Positions 55,193 through 64,000 of a stretch of 64,000 bases of DNA are shown here, piece after piece. Position numbers and translations under genes: made by a program. Source of the stretch: G963555815 sp965249615 [NCBI: bacterium]. Its GTDB lineage: Bacteria > UBA8248 > JACPRG01. The stretch spans positions 620,001 through 684,000 of the forward strand of contig CBDFMI010000005.1 of assembly GCA_965249615.1 (NCBI GenBank), given 5' to 3'. Position 1 is the first letter of the stretch; each line of letters begins with the position of its first letter. The notes below the pieces were generated by a model. It saw only the letters and a list, made by a program, of their open reading frames with translations, did no database searches and was not told the origin of the DNA.

Positions 55193-55399
55193 CTAGGTCT
55201 CCCCCTCAGCGGCGCGGGCTCGCTCACGGGCCACCGTTTTAGCCCGGGCCACATCCCTTCTAAGGAGATTGGCCCGCATCGGGTTCTCCACCTGCCCAGT
55301 GCTGCGCTGGAACTTGAGGTTGAACAACTCCTCGCGAATCTCACGCTCCTTGACGGTCAACTCCTGGTCATTCAGCTCACGGAACTCGCTGGCTTTCAT
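55193..55399 (-). CDS. rpmC: ribosomal protein L29
   Basis: A 68-residue helical hairpin protein near the exit tunnel. ELFNLKFQRSTGQVENPMR is diagnostic. It overlaps the rplP stop by one base (TGATG). Confidence 0.96.
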   Translation of the reverse strand: MKASEFRELNDQELTVKEREIREELFNLKFQRSTGQVENPMRANLLRRDVARAKTVARERARAAEGET

Positions 55400-55818
55400 C
55401 AGACCCTCAGCATCTCCTTCCCGAGGAAACGGGTCCTCACCGGAAGTTTGTGGCCGGCCAGACGGATAGCCTCCCGGGCCACGACCTCAGACACCCCCTC
55501 CATCTCGTAGAGGATCTGCCCCGGGCGCACTACTGCCACCCAGAATTCCGGCACCCCTTTTCCCTTACCCATGCGGGTCTCGGCCGGCTTCTTCGTGACG
55601 GGCTTATGGGGGAAAACCCGAACCCAGATCTTGGCCCCCCGTTTCACCTGGCGGGTCATGGCGATTCGCGCTGCCTCGATCTGCCGGTCCGTGACCCAGG
55701 CGGGCCCAAGGGCCTGGAGACCAAACTCGCCGAAGCTCAGGCTATTTCCGCGCCGGGCGATGCCCTTCATGCGGCCCCGGTGTTGCTTGCGGTGCTTGAC
55801 CTTTTTCGGTTGCAGCAT
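55399..55818 (-). CDS. rplP: ribosomal protein L16
   Basis: A 139-residue protein near the A-site. [19 protein letters not shown] and [18 protein letters not shown] are diagnostic. Confidence 0.97.
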   Translation of the reverse strand: MLQPKKVKHRKQHRGRMKGIARRGNSLSFGEFGLQALGPAWVTDRQIEAARIAMTRQVKRGAKIWVRVFPHKPVTKKPAETRMGKGKGVPEFWVAVVRPGQILYEMEGVSEVVAREAIRLAGHKLPVRTRFLGKEMLRV

Positions 55819-55827
55819 AACGTGGCC

Positions 55828-56478
55828 TTAGTCTTCGCGTCCGTCGCCGAAGGGACTGAGAACCTCTCCGTTGTAGATCCACACCTTGACGCCGATCATG
55901 CCGTAGGTCGTCTTGGCCTCGGCGAAGCCATAATCAATGTCGGCCCGAAGGGTGTGAAGGGGGACGCGGCCTTCGCGGTACCACTCGGAGCGGGACATTT
56001 CAGTTCCCCCCAAGCGACCCCCGCAGGCCACCTTGATCCCTCGGACTCCAAAGCGCAGGGCGGAGGTGATAGCCCGCTTCATGGCGCGGCGAAAGCCGAT
56101 TCGACGTATCAACTGAAGGGCGATATTTTCAGCCACAAGCTGGGCGTTAGCCTCCGCCCTTCTCACTTCTTTGATGTTGATATAGACCTGTTTGCCCGTG
56201 AGGGCCTGTAACTCGTTTTTCAGCCGTTCCACCTCGGCCCCCCGTTTGCCGATGATGACTCCCGGTCGGGCCGCCCAGATATTAATCCGTGCCCGCTGAG
56301 CCGTCCGTTCCAACTCAATCTTGGCGATTCCGGCATGGTGGAGCGGGCCCTTGATGTGCTTTCGGATGAGGATGTCCTCGTGAAGGAGATCAGCGAAACC
56401 TTTCTTGGCGAACCAGCTCGAGGACCAGGTCTTGTTAAAACCCAGTCGAAAACCTATCGGATGGACCTTCTGACCCAA
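55828..56478 (-). CDS. rpsC: ribosomal protein S3
   Basis: A 216-residue KH-domain protein at the mRNA entry. [20 protein letters not shown] starts it; [15 protein letters not shown] is the KH loop. It ends two bases before 56480, where rplV stops. Confidence 0.97.
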   Translation of the reverse strand: MGQKVHPIGFRLGFNKTWSSSWFAKKGFADLLHEDILIRKHIKGPLHHAGIAKIELERTAQRARINIWAARPGVIIGKRGAEVERLKNELQALTGKQVYINIKEVRRAEANAQLVAENIALQLIRRIGFRRAMKRAITSALRFGVRGIKVACGGRLGGTEMSRSEWYREGRVPLHTLRADIDYGFAEAKTTYGMIGVKVWIYNGEVLSPFGDGRED

Positions 56479-56479
56479 G

Positions 56480-56824
56480 CTATTCCTCCTCAGGCGATCT
56501 CAAGATTACCGTGATGTGGCTCGTTCTTTTCCGGATGGGGGTTGCCCGCCCCCTCGCACGAGGCAAAAAGCGCTTCAGTGTGGGTCCGCCATCCACATCC
56601 AGACGACTCACGCGAAGGGACTCGACCTCGTCCTTGGTCCCCTTGTCCTCGGCGTTGGTCAGAGCCGAACGGAGCAATTTCATCAGGACCCGGCCGGCCG
56701 CCTGAGGGGTCAGATGCAGGAAATGGAGGGCCTCCTCCACCGGTTTTCCCCGCAGATGCTGGGCCACGGCACGCACCTTTCGGGGTGAGCCGCGCGCGAA
56801 TCGAAGCCGGGCACGCACTTCCAC
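56480..56824 (-). CDS. rplV: ribosomal protein L22
   Basis: A 114-residue exit-tunnel protein: [20 protein letters not shown] and [11 protein letters not shown]. Confidence 0.97.
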   Translation of the reverse strand: MEVRARLRFARGSPRKVRAVAQHLRGKPVEEALHFLHLTPQAAGRVLMKLLRSALTNAEDKGTKDEVESLRVSRLDVDGGPTLKRFLPRARGRATPIRKRTSHITVILRSPEEE

Positions 56825-56834
56825 TTTCCGCCCC

Positions 56835-57122
56835 TCACTTCTTCAGTGTGACCGTCCGCTTCACATGGCCCGTGTGGGCCCGGAAGGTCCGGGTGGGGGA
56901 AAACTCCCCCAGCTTATGTCCCACCATGTTCTCCGTCACGTAGACGGGGATGAACTTTCGGCCATTGTGAACGGCCAGGGTATGCCCCACAAACTCGGGC
57001 GAGATGGTGGAGTTCCGAGCCCAGGTCCGTAGGACCTGCTTTTCGCCTCCCGTCTCCATGGCCTCGATCTTCTTGAGGATGGAGGGGGCTACATGGGGGC
57101 CCTTCTTGAGTGAACGAGCCAT
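56835..57122 (-). CDS. rpsS: ribosomal protein S19
   Basis: A 95-residue head protein: [20 protein letters not shown] and [20 protein letters not shown]. Confidence 0.97.
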   Translation of the reverse strand: MARSLKKGPHVAPSILKKIEAMETGGEKQVLRTWARNSTISPEFVGHTLAVHNGRKFIPVYVTENMVGHKLGEFSPTRTFRAHTGHVKRTVTLKK

Positions 57123-57135
57123 CCTTTATCCTTCC

Positions 57136-57963
57136 TTAACGCTTCTTGCGACGCCGAAGAATATAGCGGTCCGAGGGCTTCTTGCGACGTGTCTTATAGC
57201 CTTTGGTCGGCTTCCCCCAGGGGGTGCACGGGTGTCGGCCTCCTGAGGATTTGCCCTCTCCGCCTCCCATGGGGTGGTCGACAGGGTTCATGACCACACC
57301 TCGCACCTTCGGCCTTCGCCCGAGATGGCGAGAGCGCCCTGCCTTGCCGAGGGAGATGTTCTCATGGTCCAGGTTTCCCACCTGTCCCAGAGTCGCTCGA
57401 CAGGCCAATAGGATGAGACGCATTTCGCCCGACGGCAACTTGATGTGACCGTAAGCTCCTTCCTTGGCCATGAGCTGGGCCTGGGCCCCAGCGCTTCGGG
57501 CCAACTTCCCTCCCCCCCCCGGCCGGAGCTCAATATTGTGGAGAATGCTCCCCAGGGGAACGGCCGAAAGAGGAAGCGTGTTTCCGGGACGGATATCCGC
57601 CTGCGGTCCAGCGGCCACCTTCGCCCCCACGGGGAGACGCCAAGGGGCCAGGATGTACCTTCGATCTCCGTCCGCATATTTGACGAGGGCCAAACGGGCG
57701 GTTCTGTTTGGGTCATACTGGATAGCCTCTATCTCTCCAGGGACGCCCACTTTGTCCCGCTTGAAATCCACCACCCGATAGCGCCGCTTGTGGCCCCCTC
57801 CCCGGCGCCTGACCGTCAGGCGCCCATAATTATTCCGTCCGCTAGATCTCGTGGACGGGCGAAGAAGGCGCTTCTCAGGGGTCGATTGAGTAATATCCGA
57901 GTGCTCCAAGACGCTCTGAAAGCGCCGCCCAGGAGAGGTGGGCTTGAACTTCTTCACAGCCAT
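57136..57963 (-). CDS. rplB: ribosomal protein L2
   Basis: A 275-residue peptidyl-transferase-centre protein. [18 protein letters not shown] and [20 protein letters not shown], with the conserved His, are diagnostic. Confidence 0.97.
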   Translation of the reverse strand: MAVKKFKPTSPGRRFQSVLEHSDITQSTPEKRLLRPSTRSSGRNNYGRLTVRRRGGGHKRRYRVVDFKRDKVGVPGEIEAIQYDPNRTARLALVKYADGDRRYILAPWRLPVGAKVAAGPQADIRPGNTLPLSAVPLGSILHNIELRPGGGGKLARSAGAQAQLMAKEGAYGHIKLPSGEMRLILLACRATLGQVGNLDHENISLGKAGRSRHLGRRPKVRGVVMNPVDHPMGGGEGKSSGGRHPCTPWGKPTKGYKTRRKKPSDRYILRRRKKR

Positions 57964-58011
57964 GGATGAAGCCTCCCCTTGGATAGCCCCTGAAAGTCCC
58001 CTGAGGGAATA

Positions 58012-58302
58012 TTAGGCATTCTCGAAGAGCTCGATCCGGTCGCCCGGCTTTAAAGAGACGATGGCCTTCTTCCAGTTGGGCCGCCGTCCCTGACGCTTCC
58101 CCACTTGCCTCACTTTGCCAATCTGGTGCATGGTGCGGACCTTCAAAACCGTGACCTGGAAGATCGTCTCAACCGCCTGTTTGATCTCTTGCTTGGTGGC
58201 ATCCTGTCGCACCTGGAAGGCCAGCTGATTGTGGGCCTCGCTGGCCAGGGTGCTCTTCTCGGTGACGAGAGGGCGCTGGACAACGCTATAGAGGTCCTTC
58301 AT
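58012..58302 (-). CDS. rplW: ribosomal protein L23
   Basis: A 96-residue exit-site protein that docks trigger factor and SRP: QRPLVTEKSTLASEAHNQLA and MHQIGKVRQVGKRQGRRPNW. Overlaps rplD as ATGA. Confidence 0.96.
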   Translation of the reverse strand: MKDLYSVVQRPLVTEKSTLASEAHNQLAFQVRQDATKQEIKQAVETIFQVTVLKVRTMHQIGKVRQVGKRQGRRPNWKKAIVSLKPGDRIELFENA

Positions 58303-58949
58303 GAAGCATCCTCTGCTTTCTTCCCTTTCTGAAAACGTTCCTGAAGGGCTTCAAGCCCCTCTCGAGAGCAGAGGAGGACCGCATGGTCCATCACATCCAG
58401 GACATTGAGACCGACGGCGGGAAGGGATTTAATCCCGGGGAAGTTTCGGGTGGCCCGGCGAAGGCGCTCATCTGTCTTCCCTGTGACAAAGAGGACCTTG
58501 CCTTTCACGCCAAGGCGCTCCAGGAGTCCCGAGACCTCACGGCATTTGGCCTCCGGCAAATCCAGGTGGTCAATCACCTTGATCTGTCCCTCCCGAAACT
58601 TCAGATTGAGAGCTGAGAGGAGGGCGGCCCGGCGCACCTTCGTGGGAGGGCGATAGCTGTAGTCCCGCGGTTTCGGCGGGAAGATGACGCCGCCGTGGCG
58701 CCACAGGGGGGACTTACGGTCCCCTGCGCGCGCGCGACCCGTCCCCTTTTGGCGCCAGGGCTTGGCCCCGCTCCCGCTGACCTGCGAGCGGCCCTTGGCC
58801 GAGGCTGTCCCGGCCCGGCGGTTCGCCAACTGCATGACCACCACCTCATGGATCAGGTATTCCTTCACCTGCCCGTCGAAGAGGTCCTCGTTCAGCGCGA
58901 TCTCCCCGACCGACTGATTCCCTTGATCTACCACCGAAAGAACAGGCAC
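58299..58949 (-). CDS. rplD: ribosomal protein L4
   Basis: A 216-residue tunnel protein: RRAGTASAKGRSQVSGSGAK and PWRQKGTGRARAGDRKSPLW form the extended loop. In E. coli it autoregulates the S10 operon; no leader site is identifiable within this window. Confidence 0.97.
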   Translation of the reverse strand: MPVLSVVDQGNQSVGEIALNEDLFDGQVKEYLIHEVVVMQLANRRAGTASAKGRSQVSGSGAKPWRQKGTGRARAGDRKSPLWRHGGVIFPPKPRDYSYRPPTKVRRAALLSALNLKFREGQIKVIDHLDLPEAKCREVSGLLERLGVKGKVLFVTGKTDERLRRATRNFPGIKSLPAVGLNVLDVMDHAVLLCSREGLEALQERFQKGKKAEDAS

Positions 58950-58961
58950 TTTTCTTATCCT

Positions 58962-59600
58962 TTAGGAGGGCTGTTGCCCTCCACTCTTTCGAATTTCCAA
59001 GAGACCCCCCGCCGCCCCCGGGACCGCCCCCTCTATAAGGAGGAGATTTCGCGTGGGGATCACATCGAAGACCTTGAGGTGGCGAACCGTCTTCCTCTGG
59101 TCCCCCATGTGTCCAGGAAGGGGGTGTCCTTTTAAGACCCGCGAGGGATACGCAGAGGCCCCGATGGAGCCAGGGGACCGGCGAAACGTAGAGCCGTGAG
59201 ACGCCGGCCCTCCTCGCCAGCCGTGCCGCTTCATACCGCCCTGAAATCCCTTCCCCTTCGAGGTCCCCGCCACGTCCACGTGGTCCCCCTGGACGAAGAT
59301 TTCCACATTCACCATTTGGCCCACCTCAAGGTCTGAGGCCCCCTCGGTCCTGAACTCCCGCAGGTATCGGGTGGGCTCGACCGTTGCCTTGGCGAAGTGT
59401 CTCAGCCTGGGCTTGGTCGTCCGTCGAGGCTTCTGGGAGAGAAAGCCAAGCTGTAGGGCATGATAGCCGTCTCGCTCGGCCGTCTTCTTTTGGACGACGG
59501 GGCAGGGCCCCGCCTCCACAACCGTCACGGGCACCATATCCCCATCTGGCGTGAAGGCCTGGGTCATCCCCAGCTTTCTTCCAAGAAGTCCATGATTCAT
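58962..59600 (-). CDS. rplC: ribosomal protein L3
   Basis: A 212-residue protein reaching to the peptidyl-transferase centre: GLLGRKLGMTQAFTPDGDMV and GKGFQGGMKRHGWRGGPASH, with the tunnel-tip Gln normally methylated in the family. Confidence 0.97.
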   Translation of the reverse strand: MNHGLLGRKLGMTQAFTPDGDMVPVTVVEAGPCPVVQKKTAERDGYHALQLGFLSQKPRRTTKPRLRHFAKATVEPTRYLREFRTEGASDLEVGQMVNVEIFVQGDHVDVAGTSKGKGFQGGMKRHGWRGGPASHGSTFRRSPGSIGASAYPSRVLKGHPLPGHMGDQRKTVRHLKVFDVIPTRNLLLIEGAVPGAAGGLLEIRKSGGQQPS

Positions 59601-59602
59601 CT

Positions 59603-59911
59603 TTAGAGTTTGATCTCCACGTCCACGCCCGCCGCCAGCTCCAGCTTCATCAGGGCATCCACCGTCTGGGCAGTGGGCTCCAGGATATCCAGCAGACGCT
59701 TATGCGTCCGGGTCTCAAATTGCTCGCGGGATTTCTTGTCTATGTGAGGTGAGCGGAGAACGGTGAGCTTATTCGTCACAGTCGGGAGCGGTATGGGCCC
59801 GGCGATGCGCGCCCCAGTCCGCTTGACCGTCTCGACGATTTCCACTACCGATTGGTCCAGGATCCGATGATCATAAGCCCTCAGCCGGATCCGAATCTTC
59901 TGGTTCTCCAT
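59603..59911 (-). CDS. rpsJ: ribosomal protein S10
   Basis: A 102-residue protein, also the NusE elongation factor: [18 protein letters not shown] and [20 protein letters not shown]. It lies 18 bases after tuf, so the str and S10 groups are joined. Confidence 0.97.
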   Translation of the reverse strand: MENQKIRIRLRAYDHRILDQSVVEIVETVKRTGARIAGPIPLPTVTNKLTVLRSPHIDKKSREQFETRTHKRLLDILEPTAQTVDALMKLELAAGVDVEIKL

Positions 59912-59929
59912 GGTCTCCGCTTTCAGTTT

Positions 59930-61123
59930 CTATTCCAGGATTTCGCTGATGACGCCTGCTCCGACGGTGTGGCCCCCTTCTCGGATGGCGAACCTGAGCT
60001 CTTTCTCCATGGCGATCGGCATGATCAGCTCCACCTCCATGCTCACATTGTCCCCAGGCATCACCATCTCCACGCCCTCTGCCAGCTTCGCCACACCCGT
60101 CACGTCCGTCGTGCGAAAATAAAACTGCGGGCGATATCCATTAAAAAAGGGCGTGTGACGACCGCCCTCCTCCTTCGTTAAAATGTAAGCCTCCGCCTTA
60201 AAACGCGTGTGCGGCGTAATCGAACCAGGCACCGATAACACCTGGCCACGCTGCACATCCTCACGCTTCAAACCACGCAGCAGCACCCCAACGTTGTCCC
60301 CCGCCTGACCCTGGTCCAACAGCTTCCTGAACATCTCCACACCCGTCGCCACCGTCTTCTGCGTCGGACGCAATCCCACCACCTCTACCTCGTTGCCCAC
60401 CTTCACCACACCACGCTCCACTCGACCCGTTACCACCGTCCCACGACCAGAAATACTGAACACATCCTCCACAGGCATCAAAAATGGCTTCTCCACATCG
60501 CGAACAGGCTCAGGAATATAACTGTCCACCGCCTCCATTAAATCCACGATGCACTTGGCGTCCGCATGACCCGGGTCCGCCGCCTCCAACGCCCGAAGCG
60601 CGCTCCCGCGAATCACCGGAATGTCGTCCCCAGGAAACTCATACGCCGTCAATAACTCCCGCACCTCAAGCTCCACCAGGTCCTTCAACTCCTCGTCGTC
60701 CACCTGGTCCACCTTGTTCAAAAACACCACGATGTACGGCACACCCACCTGACGAGCCAACAACACGTGCTCCCGCGTCTGAGGCATCGGACCATCCGCC
60801 GCACTCACCACCAAAATCGCACCATCCATCTGAGCCGTCCCCGTAATCATGTTCTTCACGTAGTCCGCATGACCAGGACAGTCCACGTGCGCATAGTGAC
60901 GAGGGCCCGTCTCATACTCCACATGACTCACCGAAATCGTGATCCCGCGCTCCTTCTCCTCGGGCGCCTTGTTGATCTCGTCATAAGACACATACGTCGC
61001 CTGACCCTGCTTGCTTAAAATCATCGTGATCGCCGCCGTTAGCGTCGTCTTCCCATGCTGAACGTGACCGATCGTCCCTACGTTCACATGGGGCTTCGTC
61101 CGCTCAAATCGCGCCTTACTCAT
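59930..61123 (-). CDS. tuf: elongation factor Tu
   Basis: A 397-residue GTPase that delivers aminoacyl-tRNA. G1 is GHVQHGKTT, where Gln22 replaces the near-invariant Asp of GHVDHGKT. G3 DCPGHADY, G4 NKVD and G5 GSALRALE are normal, and domains 2 and 3 are complete ([28 protein letters not shown]). Most of the gene uses GTG, ACG, GGT, TTT and TTA codons, unlike its neighbours; the last 20 or so codons return to the local style. A mosaic origin is possible. Confidence 0.97.
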   Translation of the reverse strand: MSKARFERTKPHVNVGTIGHVQHGKTTLTAAITMILSKQGQATYVSYDEINKAPEEKERGITISVSHVEYETGPRHYAHVDCPGHADYVKNMITGTAQMDGAILVVSAADGPMPQTREHVLLARQVGVPYIVVFLNKVDQVDDEELKDLVELEVRELLTAYEFPGDDIPVIRGSALRALEAADPGHADAKCIVDLMEAVDSYIPEPVRDVEKPFLMPVEDVFSISGRGTVVTGRVERGVVKVGNEVEVVGLRPTQKTVATGVEMFRKLLDQGQAGDNVGVLLRGLKREDVQRGQVLSVPGSITPHTRFKAEAYILTKEEGGRHTPFFNGYRPQFYFRTTDVTGVAKLAEGVEMVMPGDNVSMEVELIMPIAMEKELRFAIREGGHTVGAGVISEILE

Positions 61124-61141
61124 GACCCCCCCTAAAACAAC

Positions 61142-63295
61142 CTAAAAGGACCTCGCCCGACAATCTCCCCGCGTCTGGTTGCTCACGGCCATCTCAGACA
61201 ACCGCCTGCTTAAAATCCGAGGGCCCTCCCTCTTCAGGATAATCTCCTCGGCCACCTGGAAGGGCACCTCCTCGTATCCGGCCACCTGCATCGTAAAGTG
61301 AGCGCGCCCCTGGGTCTTTGACCGAAGGTCTGTGGCATATCCAAACATCTGGGCCAGGGGCAGCCGGGCGCTTATCACCTTTGCCCCTGCTCGGCTGGCC
61401 ATTTCCTGGATCTTGCCACGCCGGGAGGACAGATCGCCCACGATATCCCCCAGATACTCCTCCGGGGCCACTACCTCGACATCCATGATGGGTTCCAGGA
61501 GGACCAAGCCTGCCCCCTTGACCGCCCCCTTGAAGGCCATGGACCCAGCAATCTTGAAGGCCATATCGGAGGAGTCCACATCGTGATAGGAGCCGTCCAG
61601 GGCTGTCGCCTTGATATCGACGAAGGGATAGCCGGCAAGGACACCCCGCTGAGCTGCCTCCAGGACCCCCTGGCGGACAGCTGACAGATACTCCTTGGGG
61701 ATTGCCCCCCCGACGACTTTGCTCTCAAAAACCACCCCGGCCCCGGGGGCTGGCTCCACCCGAAGGGTGACATCGCCAAACTGGCCGCGTCCTCCTGTCT
61801 GGCGCACAAAACGGCCTTGGGCTTGGGAGGTCTCCTTGATGGTCTCCCGGTAGGACACCTCGGGCCTGGAGACACGGGCCTTGAGCTGGAATTCTCGAAG
61901 GAGTCGATCCACCAAGACCTCCAGGTGAAGCTCTCCCATTCCAGCGATGACAGTCTGCCCTGTCTCCTCATCCACCATCATCCGAAAGGAAGGGTCCTCC
62001 ATGGACAGCTTCTTTAGGGAAAGGCCCAACTTGTCATGATCGGCTTGGGTCTTGGGTTCAATGGCAACGGATATGACTGGTGTGGGGAATTCGATGGACT
62101 CCAAGATGAGCGGCTCGCGCTGGTCGCAAAGGGTGTCTCCCGTCGAGGTGTGGTCGAGCCCCAGGATGGCGACGATGTCCCCCGCATAGGCCTCCCGCAG
62201 TTCCTCCCGCTTGTTGGCGTGCATGCGAAGGAGTCGGCCGGCCCGCTCCATACGGTCCCGGCTACAGTTGAAGACCTTGTCCCCAGTCTTCAGGACACCC
62301 GAGTAGATCCGGGCGAAGACGAGATGACCGACATAGGGGTCGGCCATGAGCTTAAAAGCCAGGGCCGAGAAAGGGGCATTGTCATCTGCCGCGCGACTGA
62401 CCCGAGCACTGGATTCAGGAAGTGTGCCCTCGATCGGCGGAACATCCACAGGGGAGGGAAGATAGTCCACCACCGCGTCCAAGAGCGCCTGGACCCCCTT
62501 ATTGCGGAAAGAGGTCCCGCAAAGGACCGGGACTCCCTTCCCCTGCAAGGTCGCCCGCCGAAGGGCCGGGCGGATGAGCTCAGGCCCGATTGGCTGCTCG
62601 GAGAGGTACGCTTCGGCAAGCGTATCGTCAAGGTCCGCCAGGACGTCGATGAGATGCCCCCGGTAGGTCTTGGCCTGGGCTTCCAAGGCACTCGGGATGG
62701 GGACCGTTCGAAAGGTGGCCCCTAGGTCCTCCGCATCATAGACTTGGGCCTCCCACCCGATAAGGTCGATGATGCCCTCGAAGAGGTCCTTCTCTCGCCA
62801 GGGAATCTGAATGACGAGGGGTTTCGCGGCAAGGCGGTCTTGGATCTCCTGCACGCATCGGAAGAAATCCCCCTCTCGCCGGTCCATCTTATTGATGAAG
62901 ACCAGGCGGGGGACCTTGAACTTCTCGGCCTGGCGCCAGACCGTCTCTGATTGGGGTTCCACTCCCTCAACGGCGTCGAATATCACGATTGCTCCGTCCA
63001 GAACCCGTAGGCTTCGCTCCACTTCCAGGGTGAAGTCCACGTGGCCCGGAGTATCGATCAGGTTGATCTGGTGGTCTTGCCACAGGCACGTCGTGGCCGC
63101 TGAGGTGATGGTAATCCCGCGCTCCTGCTCCTGGGCCATCCAGTCCATGACTGCAGCACCGTCATGGACCTCTCCCATCTTGTAGGTGCGGCCCGTATAG
63201 AAGAGGATGCGCTCGGTCGTCGTGGTCTTCCCGGCGTCAATGTGGGCCACGATCCCGATATTGCGAACCCGCTCTAGGGGTACAGTCCGGCTCAC
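61142..63295 (-). CDS. fusA: elongation factor G
   Basis: A 717-residue translocation GTPase. I choose the GTG at 63295, since SRTVPLERVRNIGIVAHIDA then starts like the family and GTGGAGA lies just before; the longer ORF would overlap rpsG. G1 AHIDAGKTTTTE, G3 DTPGHVDF and G4 NKMDR are intact. Domains II to V are complete, ending with an extra tail of roughly 25 residues after EEIILKREG. Confidence 0.96.
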   Translation of the reverse strand: MSRTVPLERVRNIGIVAHIDAGKTTTTERILFYTGRTYKMGEVHDGAAVMDWMAQEQERGITITSAATTCLWQDHQINLIDTPGHVDFTLEVERSLRVLDGAIVIFDAVEGVEPQSETVWRQAEKFKVPRLVFINKMDRREGDFFRCVQEIQDRLAAKPLVIQIPWREKDLFEGIIDLIGWEAQVYDAEDLGATFRTVPIPSALEAQAKTYRGHLIDVLADLDDTLAEAYLSEQPIGPELIRPALRRATLQGKGVPVLCGTSFRNKGVQALLDAVVDYLPSPVDVPPIEGTLPESSARVSRAADDNAPFSALAFKLMADPYVGHLVFARIYSGVLKTGDKVFNCSRDRMERAGRLLRMHANKREELREAYAGDIVAILGLDHTSTGDTLCDQREPLILESIEFPTPVISVAIEPKTQADHDKLGLSLKKLSMEDPSFRMMVDEETGQTVIAGMGELHLEVLVDRLLREFQLKARVSRPEVSYRETIKETSQAQGRFVRQTGGRGQFGDVTLRVEPAPGAGVVFESKVVGGAIPKEYLSAVRQGVLEAAQRGVLAGYPFVDIKATALDGSYHDVDSSDMAFKIAGSMAFKGAVKGAGLVLLEPIMDVEVVAPEEYLGDIVGDLSSRRGKIQEMASRAGAKVISARLPLAQMFGYATDLRSKTQGRAHFTMQVAGYEEVPFQVAEEIILKREGPRILSRRLSEMAVSNQTRGDCRARSF

Positions 63296-63306
63296 GGTGT
63301 CTCCAC

Positions 63307-63777
63307 TTACCATCGATAGTGAGCAAAGGCCTTATTGGCCTCTGCCATCTTGTGGGTGTCTTCCTTCTTCTTGACGGAGTTTCCCTGGTTATTAGAAGCG
63401 TCTAGGAGTTCCGCCGCTAGACGGTCTTGCATACTCCGCTCGTTACGGGATCGGGCGTGGCTAACGATCCAACGAATGCCCAATGCGGTCCGCCGATCAG
63501 GCCTCACGTCGAGGGGGATCTGGTATGTGGCCCCCCCCACCCGCCGCGAGCGGACCTCCAGCACCGGCTTTACGTTATCAACCGCCCGCTTGAAGATCTT
63601 GACGGGGTCTTCCTTGGTCTTCTCCTGGATGATATCCAGGGCCTGATAGAAGATCTTCTCGGCCACAGACTTCTTCCCTGCGAGCATAATGCCGTTGATG
63701 AACCTGGTGATGAGCCGGTCCCCATACTTTGGGTCACCCATCACAGAACGCTTTCCGGCCAGGCTGCGGCGAGGCAT
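63307..63777 (-). CDS. rpsG: ribosomal protein S7
   Basis: A 156-residue primary head-binding protein: [20 protein letters not shown] and [20 protein letters not shown]. It ends 12 bases before the chosen fusA start. Confidence 0.97.
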   Translation of the reverse strand: MPRRSLAGKRSVMGDPKYGDRLITRFINGIMLAGKKSVAEKIFYQALDIIQEKTKEDPVKIFKRAVDNVKPVLEVRSRRVGGATYQIPLDVRPDRRTALGIRWIVSHARSRNERSMQDRLAAELLDASNNQGNSVKKKEDTHKMAEANKAFAHYRW

Positions 63778-63836
63778 CCTCGCTGTCTCCTTTATTCACT
63801 CCCGGGTGAAGGGCCCGCCTCTGCCACACGGCGAGG

Positions 63837-64000
63837 CTACTTCGGCCGCTTCGTCCCGTACTTAGAACGGCTCTGCTTGCGATCCTGAACACCCGCCGTG
63901 TCCAGGCAGCCGCGAATCACGTGATAGCGCACCCCGGGGAGGTCCTTGACCCGTCCCCCCCGGATAAGGACGATGGCATGTTCCTGCAGGTTGTGCCCCA
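63837..64000 (-). CDS. rpsL: ribosomal protein S12, C-terminal part
   Basis: The last 53 codons of rpsL, cut by the right window edge: [37 protein letters not shown] and [12 protein letters not shown], ending in TAG. It is the first visible gene of the str part of the superoperon. Confidence 0.96.
   Translation of the reverse strand, partial: GHNLQEHAIVLIRGGRVKDLPGVRYHVIRGCLDTAGVQDRKQSRSKYGTKRPK

Noticed and set aside
60484-60846. Proline-rich plus-strand frame inside tuf
   Set aside because: Antisense shadow of tuf, produced by its GTG/GGT-rich codon style.
1-64000. CRISPR arrays and insertion sequences
   Set aside because: No regularly spaced short repeats, transposase or terminal inverted repeats of IS type were seen; the 1-1043 repeats are gene-fragment duplications.

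Overview
The window is a G+C-rich bacterial chromosome segment. By eye it is around 60% G+C; this was not counted. It has no rRNA, plasmid or phage genes. The uncultured-looking gene set (Mo/W enzyme cluster, MEMO plus its radical SAM partner, short-LID adenylate kinase, zinc-type S4, S14 and L36) suggests a free-living, poorly cultured lineage of NC10, Tectomicrobia or deltaproteobacterial grade. I cannot place it further without a phylogeny.

Layout. 1-1043: the 3' end of a seven-iron ferredoxin gene, followed by two decayed tandem copies of the same 3' end, each ending in a hairpin terminator. 1081-9417: a minus-strand catabolic-looking cluster. In transcription order it holds an MFS transporter, two fumarylacetoacetate-hydrolase-fold paralogues, mobB, mobA, a nitrilase and a Mo/W-bisMGD oxidoreductase; two sigma70-type promoters can be seen inside it. 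9565-9640: tRNA-Ala(CGC). 9650-10440: mostly non-coding, with a UGA-interrupted membrane micro-ORF, inverted repeats and the lpdA promoter. 10447-16350: lpdA, an alpha/beta hydrolase, cutA, a UGA-interrupted methyltransferase, a MEMO protein and a TIP-like aquaporin. 16468-29693: a plus-strand housekeeping run (uvrA, truA, hflK, hflC, a hypothetical gene, gatA, gatB, a frameshifted DUF1152 gene, polA). 29739-42944: mixed genes, including glycosyltransferase/aldo-keto reductase/SDR, queC and queD, a TPR protein, a YyaL-type thioredoxin-domain protein, the MEMO-partner radical SAM enzyme, a variant iron-ADH, an antiporter, a DUF47 protein, gamma carbonic anhydrase and YnfA. 43063-64000: alanine dehydrogenase and a thioesterase, then the str-S10-spc-alpha ribosomal superoperon on the minus strand, from rpsL (truncated by the window edge) down to rplQ.

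How it fits together. The Mo cluster carries a Mo/W enzyme, two steps of its cofactor maturation (MobA, MobB), hydrolases for nitrile/amide and beta-diketone or enol-acid type substrates, and a transporter. It reads as one uncharacterised degradation pathway. The ribosomal superoperon is very compact, with many ATGA, GTGA and TGATG overlaps, and runs without an obvious terminator toward thioesterase-ald-ynfA-gamma-CA-DUF47-antiporter.

Points of most interest: the Mo/nitrilase/FAH cluster, in which one FAH paralogue has lost all three metal ligands; two near-intact genes each interrupted by a single UGA where Trp fits; replacement of rpmD (L30) by a 24-codon ORF; a tuf gene with mosaic codon usage and an Asp-to-Gln change in its P-loop; a bacterial aquaporin with a plant-TIP-like selectivity filter; and the triplicated ferredoxin 3' end.
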